From positions 8,424,313 to 8,488,312 of the forward strand of contig JARUPZ010000003.1 of the NCBI GenBank assembly GCA_031213475.1: 64,000 nucleotides of DNA, written 5' to 3'. The DNA is from Nereocystis luetkeana. Its lineage: Eukaryota; Sar; Phaeophyceae; Laminariales; Laminariaceae. Made by a program: the position numbers and the translations under genes. A model generated the notes under the pieces. The model ran no database searches, had not been told where the DNA came from, and saw nothing but the letters and a program-made list of their open reading frames with translations. Below, piece after piece: positions 1 through 10,500 of this stretch (its first letter is position 1; every line of letters begins with the position of its first letter).

Positions 1-268
1 AACTCAGATCCGGGGTCACATAGCAGGCTCTTCTACCCCCTTCCCGCTACGGTACGTGCCTTCATTTTTATCGCGAGAAAATTTCAGCCTTTTCTTCCCT
101 CGTCGACTCGCATCGAATTGTGCCTACCCACGCTGCAAGGCGCTCTCAACAATTAATTGAACCTTTTTTTTATTTTTTGCAAATAAAGTCAAAGTCCGAC
201 CCACCTGGGGCTCGAACCCAGGACTCAAACAAGTAGAATTCGAGGTTAACCACTTGAAGCACCGGGGC
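1..268 (-). mobile_element. tRNA-derived SINE, copy 1 (cut by the window edge)
   Basis: The tRNA-like head lies at the right (about 185-268) and the body runs left to base 1, so the A-rich 3' tail is outside the window. On the - strand the head carries a box-A-like stretch and the box B GGTTCGAGCCC. The body is near-identical to the copies at 759-1118, 61,622-61,957 and 62,692-63,031. The head loses similarity to the other copies just before the doubled TACCWGGTA motif at 275-290. Confidence 0.85.
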
Positions 269-758
269 TTATTATACCTGGTACCAGGTATGTCACAAAT
301 GAACGTAGAATGGAACAACAATGTACGTATACAGACAAAGTTAGACCAGGTATTTGCGAGACAAATCGGGAACCCTGCAAAAGCCAAATATAGGTACGTA
401 TACCTATGGCATTTATTTGAGCCATTCACGGAGCACGGAAATTATACCGTACGTACGTGGCACTCCGAAAAGACCTTCCTGGCAGGCCCTCGCTCAGATT
501 GTTGTTTGTGTGATCGGCCAGCGCCCGATCGTACCTGTGAAAAATATTCGATGAAATATTGTAAATTACACCCCTCCCCTTCTGTGCCCGCTCTTCCTAC
601 TGGTACGGCTATAGGTACACTGAATAGTAGCTAGCTTTAGACCACAGATTATCCATCAGCCCTGCCAGACTGGTGAGGAGAGGGCCCGCCGAAGGCGCCT
701 CAGGAGGACCCCGTAGAGCGGCTTCTTTGCCAGAGCCACGTAGATACAGTGCGTGCCG
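269..758. other. unrecognised spacer between two SINE copies
   Basis: I recognise no gene here. It begins with the doubled footprint motif (TACCTGGTA 275-283, TACCAGGTA 282-290). A degenerate copy (GACCAGGTA) lies near 344-352. The open frames across it have no protein-like character. Confidence 0.4.
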
Positions 759-1118
759 CCGGTCGCCCCGGTGGTTCAAGTGGTTAACCTCGAATTCTAC
801 TTGTTTGAGTCCTGGGTTCGAGCCCTAGGAGGGTCGGACTTTGACTTTATTTGCAAAAATAAAAAAAGGGATTCAATTGTTGAGAGCGCCTTGCAGCGTG
901 GGTAGGCACAATTCGATGCGAGTCGACGAGGGAAGAAAAGGCTGAAATCTTCTCGCGATAAAAATGAAGGCACGTACCGTAGCGGGAAGGGGGGAGAAGA
1001 GCCTGCTATGTGACCCCGGATCTGAGTTACGAGTTGGAAGGAGAGAGAGAAGAAGATGTGCGAAGATAATGAATGGGATGGAAAAAAACAACAAAAAACA
1101 AAACAAAACAAAAAAAAA
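759..1118 (+). mobile_element. tRNA-derived SINE, copy 2 (full length)
   Basis: This is the best full-length copy. The tRNA-like head starts at CCGGTCGCCCCGG (759). Box A is TGGTTCAAGTGGTTAA (about 771-786) and box B is GGTTCGAGCCC (815-825), spaced as in a tRNA-type RNA polymerase III promoter. A body of about 260 bp unrelated to tRNA follows, then an A-rich tail (1080-1118). The predicted acceptor stem does not close, so this is not a working tRNA gene. No clear target-site duplication was found. Confidence 0.9.
771..825 (+). promoter_or_regulatory. internal RNA polymerase III promoter of SINE copy 2 (boxes A and B)
   Basis: Box-A-like TGGTTCAAGTGG and box B GGTTCGAGCCC are about 45 bp apart, as in tRNA genes and tRNA-derived SINEs. 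Function is inferred from this match only. Confidence 0.6.
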
Positions 1119-2163
1119 ATATCATACATACATATAATACAAAGTACTTGATTTAACCTCAACACAGCGAAAATCTCACAGGCGGCTGGGGGTCAGGCAT
1201 GGCGGCAGTATACGTAGCCGTTGCACTTTTCGGCCGAGTATAATAACTAGATATTATACCGGTTACTACCCGTAGTATGCAACGATGATAGTAGCAGTAG
1301 TTAGTGTGATACACTCATTTAGGTCGGTCTTTATGTATGTATTTATGTAGTATATATATCGGTCTTAGGGTTATTAGGTAGGGCCATTTTTATCGGAGAG
1401 ATTCTAATCGGAGAGTTTTTTTTTTTTTTGTCGTTGGCAGCATGTATGTTTGAGTGGGGCACCCGATGCCCCCAACGGTATTTGATATTTGTCGTGGTAA
1501 TCTTATTCCCGGTTTTCCGTTTTCCCTCTTCGGAGTAATCTAGACACTCTCCTGAGGCCTGCGAGCGTCTGTTTGGCCACAGAAAAGGGGTCAAATTGAA
1601 CCCTTAAATAATCTACTCGTAGATGAAAGTACAACTAAACTGAAACCAGCAATATGTAGGACCCAACTTGAATACTGCTGCAGGCACGGAGAAGTGCATC
1701 TGGAAGTTAACCTTCCACCCAACTCTATAATAAGGTACGATCGGGAGTTGGACAATCACATTAAAAAGGCCGGGACCCCGTTGCCCCAGGGCAGCATGTA
1801 GTGTACCTATAAATGGCTTAAAATGATTCGGTTTACTCAGTTTTGGTTTTCACCCAAATATAGATGTTACAGCCCGCCGTATATTAAACTATTTTTCGCT
1901 TACCTATACGTGGTATTATGCCAGGTACAGAAGAAGTAAAGTGAACGCCAGTGATCGAACAGCAGTCAGTGCTTTCAGCTTGCAACAGCCACACAACAAG
2001 ATGCCGTGGCCGTGTCAACGTACTGCTGTACCAGGTTTAAGACTCGGCTGTGCTTTTGTTTTTGGAGTTTAGCGTGTAGCACCAGGGAGGTGCAGAGCGG
2101 TCTTCTCCAACAGTCTAACAGTGGGGCACACAGTTGTGCCGTTACAGTGCTTCATATAAAGAT
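1119..2163. other. unrecognised intergenic sequence
   Basis: No gene is recognisable. Near 1383-1425 there is a short match to the terminal repeat of family D (TATCGGAGAG twice, followed by a T run), perhaps a decayed end. Degenerate CCAGGTA motifs lie near 1921 and 2031. Confidence 0.35.
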
Positions 2164-2254
2164 ATGTCGTCAGACGTGGTCGTGGTCGAAGGCCCCGGTG
2201 GAGGGGGCGAATATCAGCAGCAGCTGGACCAGCCTGTGGCGGAGGAAATATCAG
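2164..2254 (+). CDS. possible first exon, paralogous to the one at 59,967
   Basis: An ATG opens a 30-codon acidic peptide starting MSSDVVVVEGPGGGGEYQQQ. It ends at G|GTGGGC, a plausible splice donor in phase 1. A paralogous segment at 59,967-60,054 has the same start (MSSDVV), the same LDQ and AE positions and the same donor in the same phase. This conservation of frame is the main reason to think it codes. The product is not recognised and no downstream exon could be assigned. It could be the first exon of a duplicated host gene or of a transposon gene. Confidence 0.4.
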
Positions 2255-2595
2255 GTGGGCCCCTGGGAGTTTTTCTGCTGAATTAGGGGGTATGCAAAGT
2301 ACTCACTCTAGAGTCCCGGTGCGTCTACGTCATCGGGAGATGGTATCATTGACGACTTACTTGATCCTATTAAAAACATATACCACAGGACCGGTATTAT
2401 TATAGGTGCCTGGTACGGTAATAAGGTGAATACTGTATGCATTCGTTGTATCGGTGGCGCCTAATTTTCGGTCGTTGGCGATACTTGAGTTGGTAAGTGC
2501 ATACCTGGTACCTGGTACATGGTATGTATGTATGTATTGGGTTGCAATCACCTCCGACAATGAATATATTTATTTACAAGGTATATCAGGTTCGG

Positions 2596-2697
2596 TGTTG
2601 TTGTTGTTGTTGTTGCTGTTGTTGTTGTTGGTGTTGTTGTTTTTGTTGTTGTTGGTGTTGTTGTTTTTGTTGTTGTGTTGTTGTTGTTGTTATTATT

Positions 2698-2728
<31 letters not shown>

Positions 2729-2754
2729 TTTTTGTTGTTGTTGTTGTTGTTGTT
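2596..2754. repeat. (TTG)n microsatellite, 3' tail of B copy 1
   Basis: An almost pure TTG array with a few TTT/CTG interruptions. It is the (AAC)n tail of a B-family retroposon read from the other strand. The poly-Leu, poly-Cys and poly-Thr/Gln frames across it are artefacts. Confidence 0.9.
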
Positions 2755-3173
2755 TTCACATTGACTCTGAAATCAGTGCCGGAGCCCATAAAAGATCAGA
2801 GAAGACTCCTCAAAACTCAAAATTCGGATGAAAAGCACCACGCTTCTCACCTACCTACCAGCCTAAAAAGACTTGAGACGCAGAACTCACACATTATTAC
2901 ATGAAAATAAATAGCAAACTGACCTATTAATAACACGGCCGCGGGTATCCACTCAACTTACAGCGTATTGTTCCCCCGTAACCACAACCAATCAACTGGC
3001 TCTATGACTCTATGAACAACTACCGACTAATTTTAGCGGTTACAACAAAACAGTAACCACAGCTGTCTGGTGTGCTGCCTGTACAGTGCGAAATGCACGG
3101 TTAACAAAAAGAGGAACACACCTACCTCCTGCTGCCTAATAGGGTGCTGCTGTCAGAGTGACGATACGCAGAC

Positions 3174-3212
<39 letters not shown>

Positions 3213-4020
3213 TGAAAAAACATCAATCGAACCTGAACCCACCCTATCTCAACGATCGCCATGTCTCCCGGACTGTCTGACACAAACAAGGTGAAGCACA
3301 GCTATTATTCGAAAGGATACTGCGTACCTGACAAATACCGGGGATCATCCCCCATGAAGGGTATGCAACTTGCCAACTTACGAAGATCAGTGACGGGAAT
3401 AACAGGTACCAGGTACATGCTATAGTACGAGTACAACCTCGTAAAACAGGAAGAACAAACCGTGTTGCTGCTCTCGTGATGGTGTGCGCACCGGTCGCGG
3501 GTCTGTACGTGTGCCGTCTTCTCCTTTCCTCCCCCGTCCCAAAAACACAATGCTCCTGGCAACTAACTTGCGGTTCTGATGTGGAAAAATAATATCGCGC
3601 GAAGGGTGAGTTCAAAACGCCTTCTCCCCTCTCGTCGACCCTCTGTCCCCCCCCCCCTCCTTTGTCGTCGAATCCAGGCTCCTGCCGGCACAGTTAAACT
3701 GTGCCCTAGTCTGGCGTGTGGTGGCGCCTGCCTCCGCGCACGGACATCCCCATTGAGCTTTGCTGCTCTGCCGCTGCTGCCTAATAATGTCGCGAGAATA
3801 ACAAATAATAGGTGTCCGCACCTGACGCACCACGATCGACCCAAGTTTAATATACCACGCCTAAGCCTCGCGGCAGCAAGAAGGTATCACTCGCTGAGGG
3901 TGAGTCCGGCCTCACACCCGCCAAAAACACTTACCCCACTCGCAATCGCCTTGCTTGATAGAGGACACGCCTCGCAGCATCGGCCGCGTGGAGAACGGAG
4001 CATATATGGCGACGCGAATT
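2755..4020 (-). mobile_element. family B retroposon, copy 1 (diverged, about 1.3 kb plus tail)
   Basis: Reading leftward, the copy ends in the (AAC)n tail. It matches B copy 2 (4733-6240) in order along its length, including the shared GCGCCTGCCTC stretch and the GGTATCACTC region near 3880. It is diverged and lacks the part holding GACGAAGGAGTCC. No reverse transcriptase is encoded, so I call it a non-autonomous retroposon. It contains TACCAGGTA at 3407-3415. Confidence 0.65.
3176..3208. repeat. (AT)n microsatellite
   Basis: About 16 perfect AT units inside B copy 1. Confidence 0.95.
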
Positions 4021-4444
4021 CCGGATGAACATCTGGATTAAATTCGGCCCATATTTAAAATTCATACCGGTATGATGAGAGGGAGGGATTCCTTACTATT
4101 CCCCCCGCTTGATTTACCCAGCGTGTTTGGGAGGGGCTCTCGGAATTATCCCGTTGTGCCGCTCGTCGTGATAAATGTGAACTCCCGCTCCCGCACTGCG
4201 CACAGATGAACCACGTGCAAACTATTACGGGGGACCATGGCAAATGAAACACATACCCCAAGTGGTGCCGTATATACGTGTAGTAGGTATAAATAATTAC
4301 CTGGCATTTATTAAGAGTAATTATTTATTTTCCGGTTTGGAAATGCTATCTGACCAAAACAATTGAATACATTGACCACCTCCGTTTCAATTCAATTATT
4401 TCGTCAAGGAAATATAGGTAATTATTTATTTCCGTCTTCGGGCA

Positions 4445-4535
4445 CACGAAAAATAGGACCTACGGTACACACAAAAACCTACATACTTAACGGTTTTACT
4501 AGCAATACTTGGTCCTATTTACTATGGTCCCCCGA
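4445..4535. mobile_element. M1 MITE, partial copy
   Basis: It carries AAATAGGACCTACGGTACAC on the left and CCTATTTACTATGGTCCCCC on the right, as in the M1 copies at 18,091, 36,091 and 61,037, but the left terminus is decayed. It is the clean empty-site reference for the motif insertion at 17,274. A further isolated M1-like end (ACTATTACGGGGGACCATGG) lies near 4224-4243. Confidence 0.7.
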
Positions 4536-4732
4536 TATATATATACCAGTATGGTATATCCTACCAGTATTCCCGCGCCGAGGGAAATCGTAAACCCATT
4601 TCCCGCGCAAATGAGCTCCGGTCCTAAACACGTCTCCTCCATCGTAGCTGATATTTTTTCTATCTTGTTCCCGCACACACACACGTATCGCACATTTCAG
4701 GATCTTATCCCGAATCTGGTGAATAGAGTATT

Positions 4733-6240
4733 ATTGTTGTTGTTTTTGTTGTTGTTGTTGTTGTTGTTGTGGTTGGTGGTGTTGTTGTTGTTGTTGTTGC
4801 TATTATTATTATTTCTCTTGCCATCCGACAATGTGCAGCATGATCTTCAACATGGATCTCTCATAACTTTCCCGAAAGAGTGTTGCTGCTATTATTGTTG
4901 TTGTTCTCACATTATTAGCTCTCTGACGAAGCAATCCGTGGTCACACAAAGGTGGTGGAGCCCTAGCAAGATCAGAAAAACCATAAAAAACTCGAAATTC
5001 GGCTGCCTTAAAAAACAAAAAAAACACGAGACGACGAAGGCGCACACAAGATATTAATGAAATCAACGTGCAAATTGAAGTAACATGACCGCGGGTATAT
5101 CCTCTCAACTACAATAATACCTGGTATAAAGTTGCCCCGTTCCCACCACTTACCAAGTTGTGGCTGCTGACTACAGGGACTGCTGTCCGGAGTGCTGCCT
5201 GCACCGTACGAAACGCACGGTATCATATTTAATAGTCGTGAACACAATCCCTTAAGAGAGGAACACACCTGTCTGCCTGCTATCTCTGGAGTGCTGTCAG
5301 AGTGAAAAGACTCGCGGATATATATGGAGTAAAAAAGGAGAAATCGAACCTTACTTCGTACCACACGAATATCAACGATCGCCATCTCTTCCTGGGCTGT
5401 CTGACACAAAAAGGTGCAGCACAGTTATGTTACCACGTCCCTGATGATTGCGTGGGTTATTCCCCATGAAGTGTATACAACTCGTTAAACTACAAAAACC
5501 AGCGACGTTAATAACAACAAGTATAGATACCAGGTACCTGGTACTATTCTGCCTCGTGAAAATCATACCCAGGAAAAAACAAACTATGACTGCTTCTCTC
5601 GTGTTGATTGTGTGCGCGCCTGTCATAGGTCTCTGTGCACCGTCTTCCTGCCGCTGACCATGGCCGCCTCATCGCCTTGGCCCAATCTGCCCGCTCATCT
5701 GCACGACGTACGTGCTCTCGTTGCCACTCCCTTCCTGCCGATTTCCTTTCTCCGCCATCCCGAAAAACAAAATGCTCCTCGCACTTGCGGTTCTGATCTG
5801 AAAAATATTTAATGAAAATTCTCGCCCAGGGAGAGTTCAATGCTCCCCTTCCCGGCACGTCAACGCTCAGTCCCCCTCCTCCCTCGTGGTCGAATCCAGC
5901 CTCCTACCGGCGCAATAGACTGTGCCGTAGTCTGGGCTGTGGTGGCGCCTGCCTCGGCGCACGGACACCCTGATTGAGCATTGCTGCTCTGCCGTAGCTG
6001 CCTAAAAAAAGACGCGCGAATCGTAGGTCTCCGTGCCTGAGGCATCACGTACAACCCAACTCTACCGCCGCCCGAGCCCCGCGGCCACAGGCAGCAGCAA
6101 GGAGGTATCACTCCTTGAGGGTGGGTCCGGCCTTACACCCGACAGAAAGACCTACCCCACTCGTTATAAGCCTGATAGGGCATGCCTCGCAGCATTCCTT
6201 GCCGAGGCAGCGAGGGGAACGGAGCTATATGATGATACCT
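4733..6240 (-). mobile_element. family B retroposon, copy 2 (about 1.5 kb)
   Basis: The (TTG)n block at 4733-4815 and a second one at 4882-4905 are the tail on the opposite strand. The conserved 3' end follows (CTGACGAAG, the GGTGGTGGAGCCC region), then the middle (ACCGTACGAAACGCACGG), and a GC-rich 5' part to about 6240 that is shared with copy 1. No protein domain was recognised. It holds TACCTGGTA at 5118-5126, a 7-bp insertion relative to B copy 4, and a doubled motif at 5528-5543. Confidence 0.7.
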
Positions 6241-6244
6241 GGTA

Positions 6245-7029
6245 TATATAGCATCTATCTGACGAGGTAAATAATGATGGACGAAGGAACAAACATATTC
6301 CTGGTATACCGGTAGTTCATTTATTTACTTACTTACGTGGTATGCATATTTGTGTTGGATATCTTACCGCAACTTTAAAACAGATCGTTCGATTAAAAAA
6401 TATATTATCGAACCGAAAAATGTTCGGGACTTCGATCCTACTGTATTATAGTTCTATAGTTCGACAAACGACAACGATACGATGAAACGTTAAGGGCCGA
6501 ACGCCTCTTCATAAGGGGACAGGGGGGACACGGTGAATACCCTCGGGTATAATACCAGTATACACCCGTTGTGCGTTGCACTGACCACTAAACACAAAAA
6601 CAACTTAGGGTCGTTATTAATCGGACGTGTTTTTTCGCGTTTCGAGAAAAATTTCCGGATTTCCGCGTTTTTTTTCGCGTTTCGTGGAATTTTTTCAGCC
6701 CCGGCAAAATACCTACAAATTGTATTCCCGTCTCGCGGACAAGTCCGGCATCGTCGCAGAGCATTGGGTAGGCGCACCGTGTGAGCCGTGTGCGCCATGC
6801 CACCACTCGGCACTGTACAGGATAGCTCTGGGCCATCCCCAGGGTCATTTCGTTTATTTGGCACCCATTTAGTTTTTTTTTAAGTTCTCTGGGACTTGAC
6901 AAAAACGAAATGTGAAAACGGAGGTATCGGGATCTCTACTTACTTCTATTTTTTTTTTAATTTGACCAATATAACTCACGTGATCTTTAGTTCTGTTTTT
7001 CATTCTTTCATTTCGCTTTTTTTTTCGTT
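6245..7029. other. unrecognised spacer
   Basis: I recognise no gene. It is AT-rich with homopolymer runs. It begins next to TACCTGGTA (6236-6244) and holds the variant motif TACCGGTA near 6302-6309. Confidence 0.35.
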
Positions 7030-7210
7030 TATTTTACTCTCTCTCGTTAAGACCGGCCCTTAACGACAACAAACACATCTTCTCGGAACCACGTCTGTCT
7101 ATACCGCCGTTGTTTCCACGAGGATATTTCGTTTTCTGCTCTAGCTAGCTCCGGCGGTTCCCATCGAGCCACAGTTCGGCAGGGCAAACATGAGCTCCTT
7201 GACGCACTCT
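7030..7210 (-). repeat. dispersed repeat family H, copy 1
   Basis: On the - strand it reads GCTCATGTTTGCCCTGCC, then GATGGGAACC and GAGCAGAAAA, matching 7965-8050 in the same order. Further on, CAGACGTGGTTCC and GTGTTTGTTGTCG match 10,577-10,605. Its nature is unknown. The copies at 8 and 10 kb sit next to the GGGACGG minisatellite. Confidence 0.5.
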
Positions 7211-7679
7211 CGTGAATGTGCAGTAGTAGCGACAGCACTTACTTTGAAAACAAGTGCGTGTCCTCCTTTTTGATGGGGCGGAGTTCGTCGCTGACATATG
7301 AAAAATCTGGTTCCAGGCGCTTAAAATTTCGGTTTCTCGTACTACCGTTGTAAAGACAAAGTACCAGGTACCAGGTACTTATTTCTGCTGTAGAACGAAC
7401 AGCACAAGGAACGCAGGAGACTCGCTCGTACATACAGAACGTCCAAAATATATGCTCCGTTGTTCTCTCGCTGCTCTTTCTCATAAGAAGAGCACAGCCG
7501 ACCCGTCTAGACTATCGAGAGCAGCGTACTACGTGTTTTATCTGCGTGTGCATCGTGAGAGAGTGCGGGCTTATACGGTATACTCCTACTACTGGGGCAA
7601 GAGAGAACACTCGTTTAACCTCTGCGTCCCTCGTTCTCGTTCTACGGCAGAAAACAAATAGTTGGCTACGTGGATTTTG

Positions 7680-7860
7680 CTTCCCTGGTGTCCGCAGTGG
7701 TGGAGTGCGTATGCTTGTTTTTTTGTTGTTTGCCTCTGTTTTACAACCGAGGTATTTCTTCCACTCCAGAGGTATTAATAATTGGAGCTTGTTGTCCTGC
7801 GACCACGGACTGCATTGTATTGTGAGTTAATGTGAGAACAACAAACAAACAACAAAGTAT
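7680..7860 (-). mobile_element. family C retroposon end, copy 1
   Basis: It matches the + strand segment 63,716-63,860 in reverse, including the stretch spelling GTGTCCGCAGTGGTGGAGTG here. On the + strand its right edge reads GTGAGTTAATGTGAGAAC and then CAA-type repeats. That resembles the 3' ends of family B and the LINE, although most of the match to copy 2 runs the other way. Confidence 0.5.
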
Positions 7861-7959
7861 GATCATAAGCCAGAAATTCAAGCGCCTCTGGAACCATTTT
7901 TAAGAATTGGTCCGCCCCGAAGGAGGACGCGGAAAGTGCTGTCGCTTCGACACACTATC

Positions 7960-8060
7960 GGGAGTGAACCAAGCTCATGTCAGCCCTGCCAATTTTTGCC
8001 TCGATGGGAACGTTCGGCAGTCGGGAATACCTGTTGGAGCAGAAAAACCAAGGCTTATCA
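7960..8060 (+). repeat. dispersed repeat family H, copy 2
   Basis: Contains GCTCATGTCAGCCCTGCC, CTCGATGGGAACG and GAGCAGAAAAACC, homologous to the - strand of 7030-7210. It leads through AGGCTTATCAC into the GGGACGG minisatellite. AGGCTTATCACGG also occurs on the - strand near 10,530. Confidence 0.5.
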
Positions 8061-8069
8061 CAGTGACTG

Positions 8070-8390
8070 AGAATCGTGGCGGGACGGGACGGGACATATT
8101 TTTCTTGTTTGGCGGGAAAAAAAATGACAACGGGACGGTAAAATGAAGAGATAAAAAGTTGGCGGGACGGGATCGGACGGGACGGCGGGTGCACAATTTC
8201 TCGACGGGACGGGACGGTGAAACTCAACGGGACAGATTTTCACGACGGGACGGGACGGCAAATATTTTTACCTCGGCGGGACGGGACGGCAATTTTTTTC
8301 CTCACGACGGGACGGGACGGTAATTAATTTTGTTTTTCTTCGATGGGGCGGGTCGGTATTTTTTTTCCTCGGCTGAACGGGACGGTTAAT
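8070..8390 (+). repeat. degenerate GGGACGGGACGG minisatellite
   Basis: About nine irregular repeats of a G-rich core (GGCGGGACGGGACGG) are separated by 15-30 bp of T/A-rich spacer. The runs of three Gs with 2-nt loops could form G-quadruplexes. A second block lies at 10,312-10,500. The frames across it (poly PSRP on the - strand) are repeat artefacts. Confidence 0.85.
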
Positions 8391-9030
8391 ATACCTTTTG
8401 ATAAATTTCTGCAAGGTCTCGGCGCGGTTGTATGTATGTATGTGAAGACTTTCCCGCACTGCTGATTGCGCGAAGGAAGCCGGCCCGACGCAGACGTTTT
8501 TCTTCTCGACCCGCTGCCCACAACCTCCGAGAAGTGCTACCACTACATGGGCGACGTTTATTTCTGATTTCTTCCCACCCCTGCCCCAAGTACTCTTGCT
8601 GCGGTGCCAGCTCATGGTGGCTGTTACCGTTCTGATGATTATTATTGTGCTTGCGCTGTGTTACTACCACTGACTGGTGGTTGTGGAGGTAGGTACCTGG
8701 TGGAGATAGGTTGTGTGGTGGAGGTGGTGGCGACAGCGGTGATTCTAGTGCCGCTCGCTGCTGATCGATCGACACCCCGCCCGTGAGATAGGCATTCATG
8801 GCGTCCGTACCGGTCATACCAAATATGCTAGGGGACAGCATTTTTACCCCTTGACAAACAGCAAGTTTGCCTTGTTGTGGCACAGACATACATAGTAATA
8901 CAGACATACATACATACATACATACTTGCTTTGACTGACACCAAACTACTAGGTTTAGTGTGGAACACTCGGCACTACATCGTTGACAGCGCACGTTTTG
9001 CGTCTCGCTTGATGACAGGTCACCTGACAT
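8386..9030 (-). CDS. open frame of about 215 codons, unrecognised
   Basis: An uninterrupted - strand frame with an in-frame ATG (KMSGDL) at about 9030. The middle looks protein-like: MLSPSIFGMTGTDAMNAYL, then a proline-rich stretch (SPPPPPHNLSPP) and a His/Asn/Gln-rich stretch (about residues 125-150). The two ends are less convincing and the frame runs into the minisatellite border, so it may be an exon inside a longer spliced gene or a chance frame. No domain was recognised. Confidence 0.3.
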   Translation of the reverse strand: MSGDLSSSETQNVRCQRCSAECSTLNLVVWCQSKQVCMYVCMSVLLCMSVPQQGKLAVCQGVKMLSPSIFGMTGTDAMNAYLTGGVSIDQQRAALESPLSPPPPPHNLSPPGTYLHNHQSVVVTQRKHNNNHQNGNSHHELAPQQEYLGQGWEEIRNKRRPCSGSTSRRLWAAGREEKRLRRAGFLRAISSAGKSSHTYIQPRRDLAEIYQKVY

Positions 9031-9059
9031 CTTTTTGGGCCACACCAAACCGGTATATA

Positions 9060-9414
9060 TACTGGTGGTGCGGCCGTGAGTTGAGTGGTCTCTGCTCTAT
9101 TCGTGTGTACAGTGGCGAGCTTGCGGCTACTACTACTGCTTGCTGTGGCAGTACTTACTTTCATTTCGACATATAAAAATAAAGTCCAGCCATACAGCAG
9201 CTATTATCATCAACGCCAGCACCTTTTGTTAAAAAAGAACTGAAGGTGGTGAGGAGCTAATTCATATTTTTCAATATTAAAGTAATGAAAATACCCCTGT
9301 ACAACTATTTACTCCTACTACTGTGTTCTATACGTATTTCATTCACAGTAGTATATGGTTGGTAGTGTATAATTTATGATACCATGTACTCGTAGTACCT
9401 CGTAGTTTTATACC
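9060..9414. other. unrecognised spacer
   Basis: No gene or repeat was recognised between the open frame at 8.4-9.0 kb and the LINE 3' UTR fragment. Confidence 0.3.
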
Positions 9415-10150
9415 TTGGTGTGTGTGTTCTTCACATTAAACTGTTCTTTCTACCCGTCGACATCCAGCACAACCAGTGTCCGTGCCGATTCTCCAATCCT
9501 AGAAGAGATACAAGTTCTGTGGTCACAAAGCTACGCCACAGAGATACTACGTTGCCACGTGTGCAGTGTGCACTGCAGTGGGCAATGCAAAGCCATGTCA
9601 TCATACTAAATACGACAGGCACGACATACGCAATCTATGAAATAGTGAAACGAAAAGAAACAATCAAAGAGAAAACAAAAACAAGGTAGACAAATCGAAA
9701 GAGAAAAAGAAAAAAATGAAAGCAAAATCTAGGAGAAACAATCTGTCGTGCCCCCCCCCCCGCAGGCGAGGTGGCCAACACTTGAAAAAGAAAGAGCTGG
9801 AAAAAAAGGAAGAAAGAGAACAAGAAAAAACACCGCTTCTTGTAAACAGAGTAAGACAAAGAACCAAGGAAAAAAGTAACAAGGAAAAATAACAAAGGGG
9901 AAATACCAGGCAGACCAAAGCCCAAAGCAGCCTTCCAGGTGGCGGCAGCAGTTTGTGGTACGAGTAGTATAGCTAGGTTCTCCCTGCTAATCCGCCTGGT
10001 ACCTTGCTACCCAGACTGCCGTCTCCGCCCTGCGTTCGTCAACTATGCCCAGCCCCTTGGCGTCAGACAATACGAAACGAGCAGAGCAGGTTCGTCATCC
10101 AACCACGCCACACGGGTCCTTCAGTACGGCTTATCAATCAGAAAAGGAAG
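9415..10150 (-). mobile_element. RTE-like LINE, 5'-truncated copy (3' UTR only)
   Basis: Nearly identical to the 3' UTR of the full-length LINE (11,909-12,650). It reads, on the - strand, from TTGATAAGCCG to GGTTTAATGTGAAGAAC and an (AC)n tail at 9415-9425. It is truncated before the coding region, a typical result of incomplete reverse transcription. Confidence 0.9.
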
Positions 10151-10311
10151 AATTACTATTGATACTGAATTTTAGTACAACTCGATTTTATTTTATTAAT
10201 TTCGTGATTCGTGGTGGGAATGGATGGAAACAGACGACCACGAACGAATGTATCTCGCAGGGGAAGAGGCACGTTATGTCCGCCGGAGGCCATAATTTTG
10301 CGGGAGAGATT

Positions 10312-10500
10312 TAGTCGGCGGGACGGGACGGTAATTGTTCGATGTCACGGCCGGACGGGACGGTAATTTTCAACGGGAGAGATTTTATCGGCGGGACGGG
10401 ACGGTATGTGACGACGGTCAGGGAATTTGTCGGCGGGACGGGACGGGATGGGACTGCGGAACCATTTTGACGGCGGTTTTACCGTTCCGTCCCGCCGCTA
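10312..10500 (+). repeat. GGGACGG minisatellite, second block
   Basis: Four to five cores of GGCGGGACGGGACGG type with spacers such as GTAATTTTCAACGGGAGAG. It is related to the block at 8070-8390. It ends in inverted G/C-rich sequence (CCGTTCCGTCCCGCC) that can pair with the core. Confidence 0.8.

Noticed and set aside
765..840. Functional tRNA gene
   Set aside because: Boxes A and B are present, but the acceptor stem does not pair and the same head recurs with a constant 260-bp body, so it is a SINE head.
2454..2904. Frames of poly-Leu, poly-Cys, poly-Val and poly-Thr/Gln
   Set aside because: They are translations of the (TTG)n tail of a B element and have no other protein character.
8058..8261. 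- strand Pro/Ser/Arg-rich proteins
   Set aside because: They are translations of the GGGACGG minisatellite in all three frames.
9997..10005. CCTGGTACC in the LINE 3' UTR as a footprint
   Set aside because: It is conserved in all LINE copies (12,479; 58,188), so it belongs to the element and is not an insertion.
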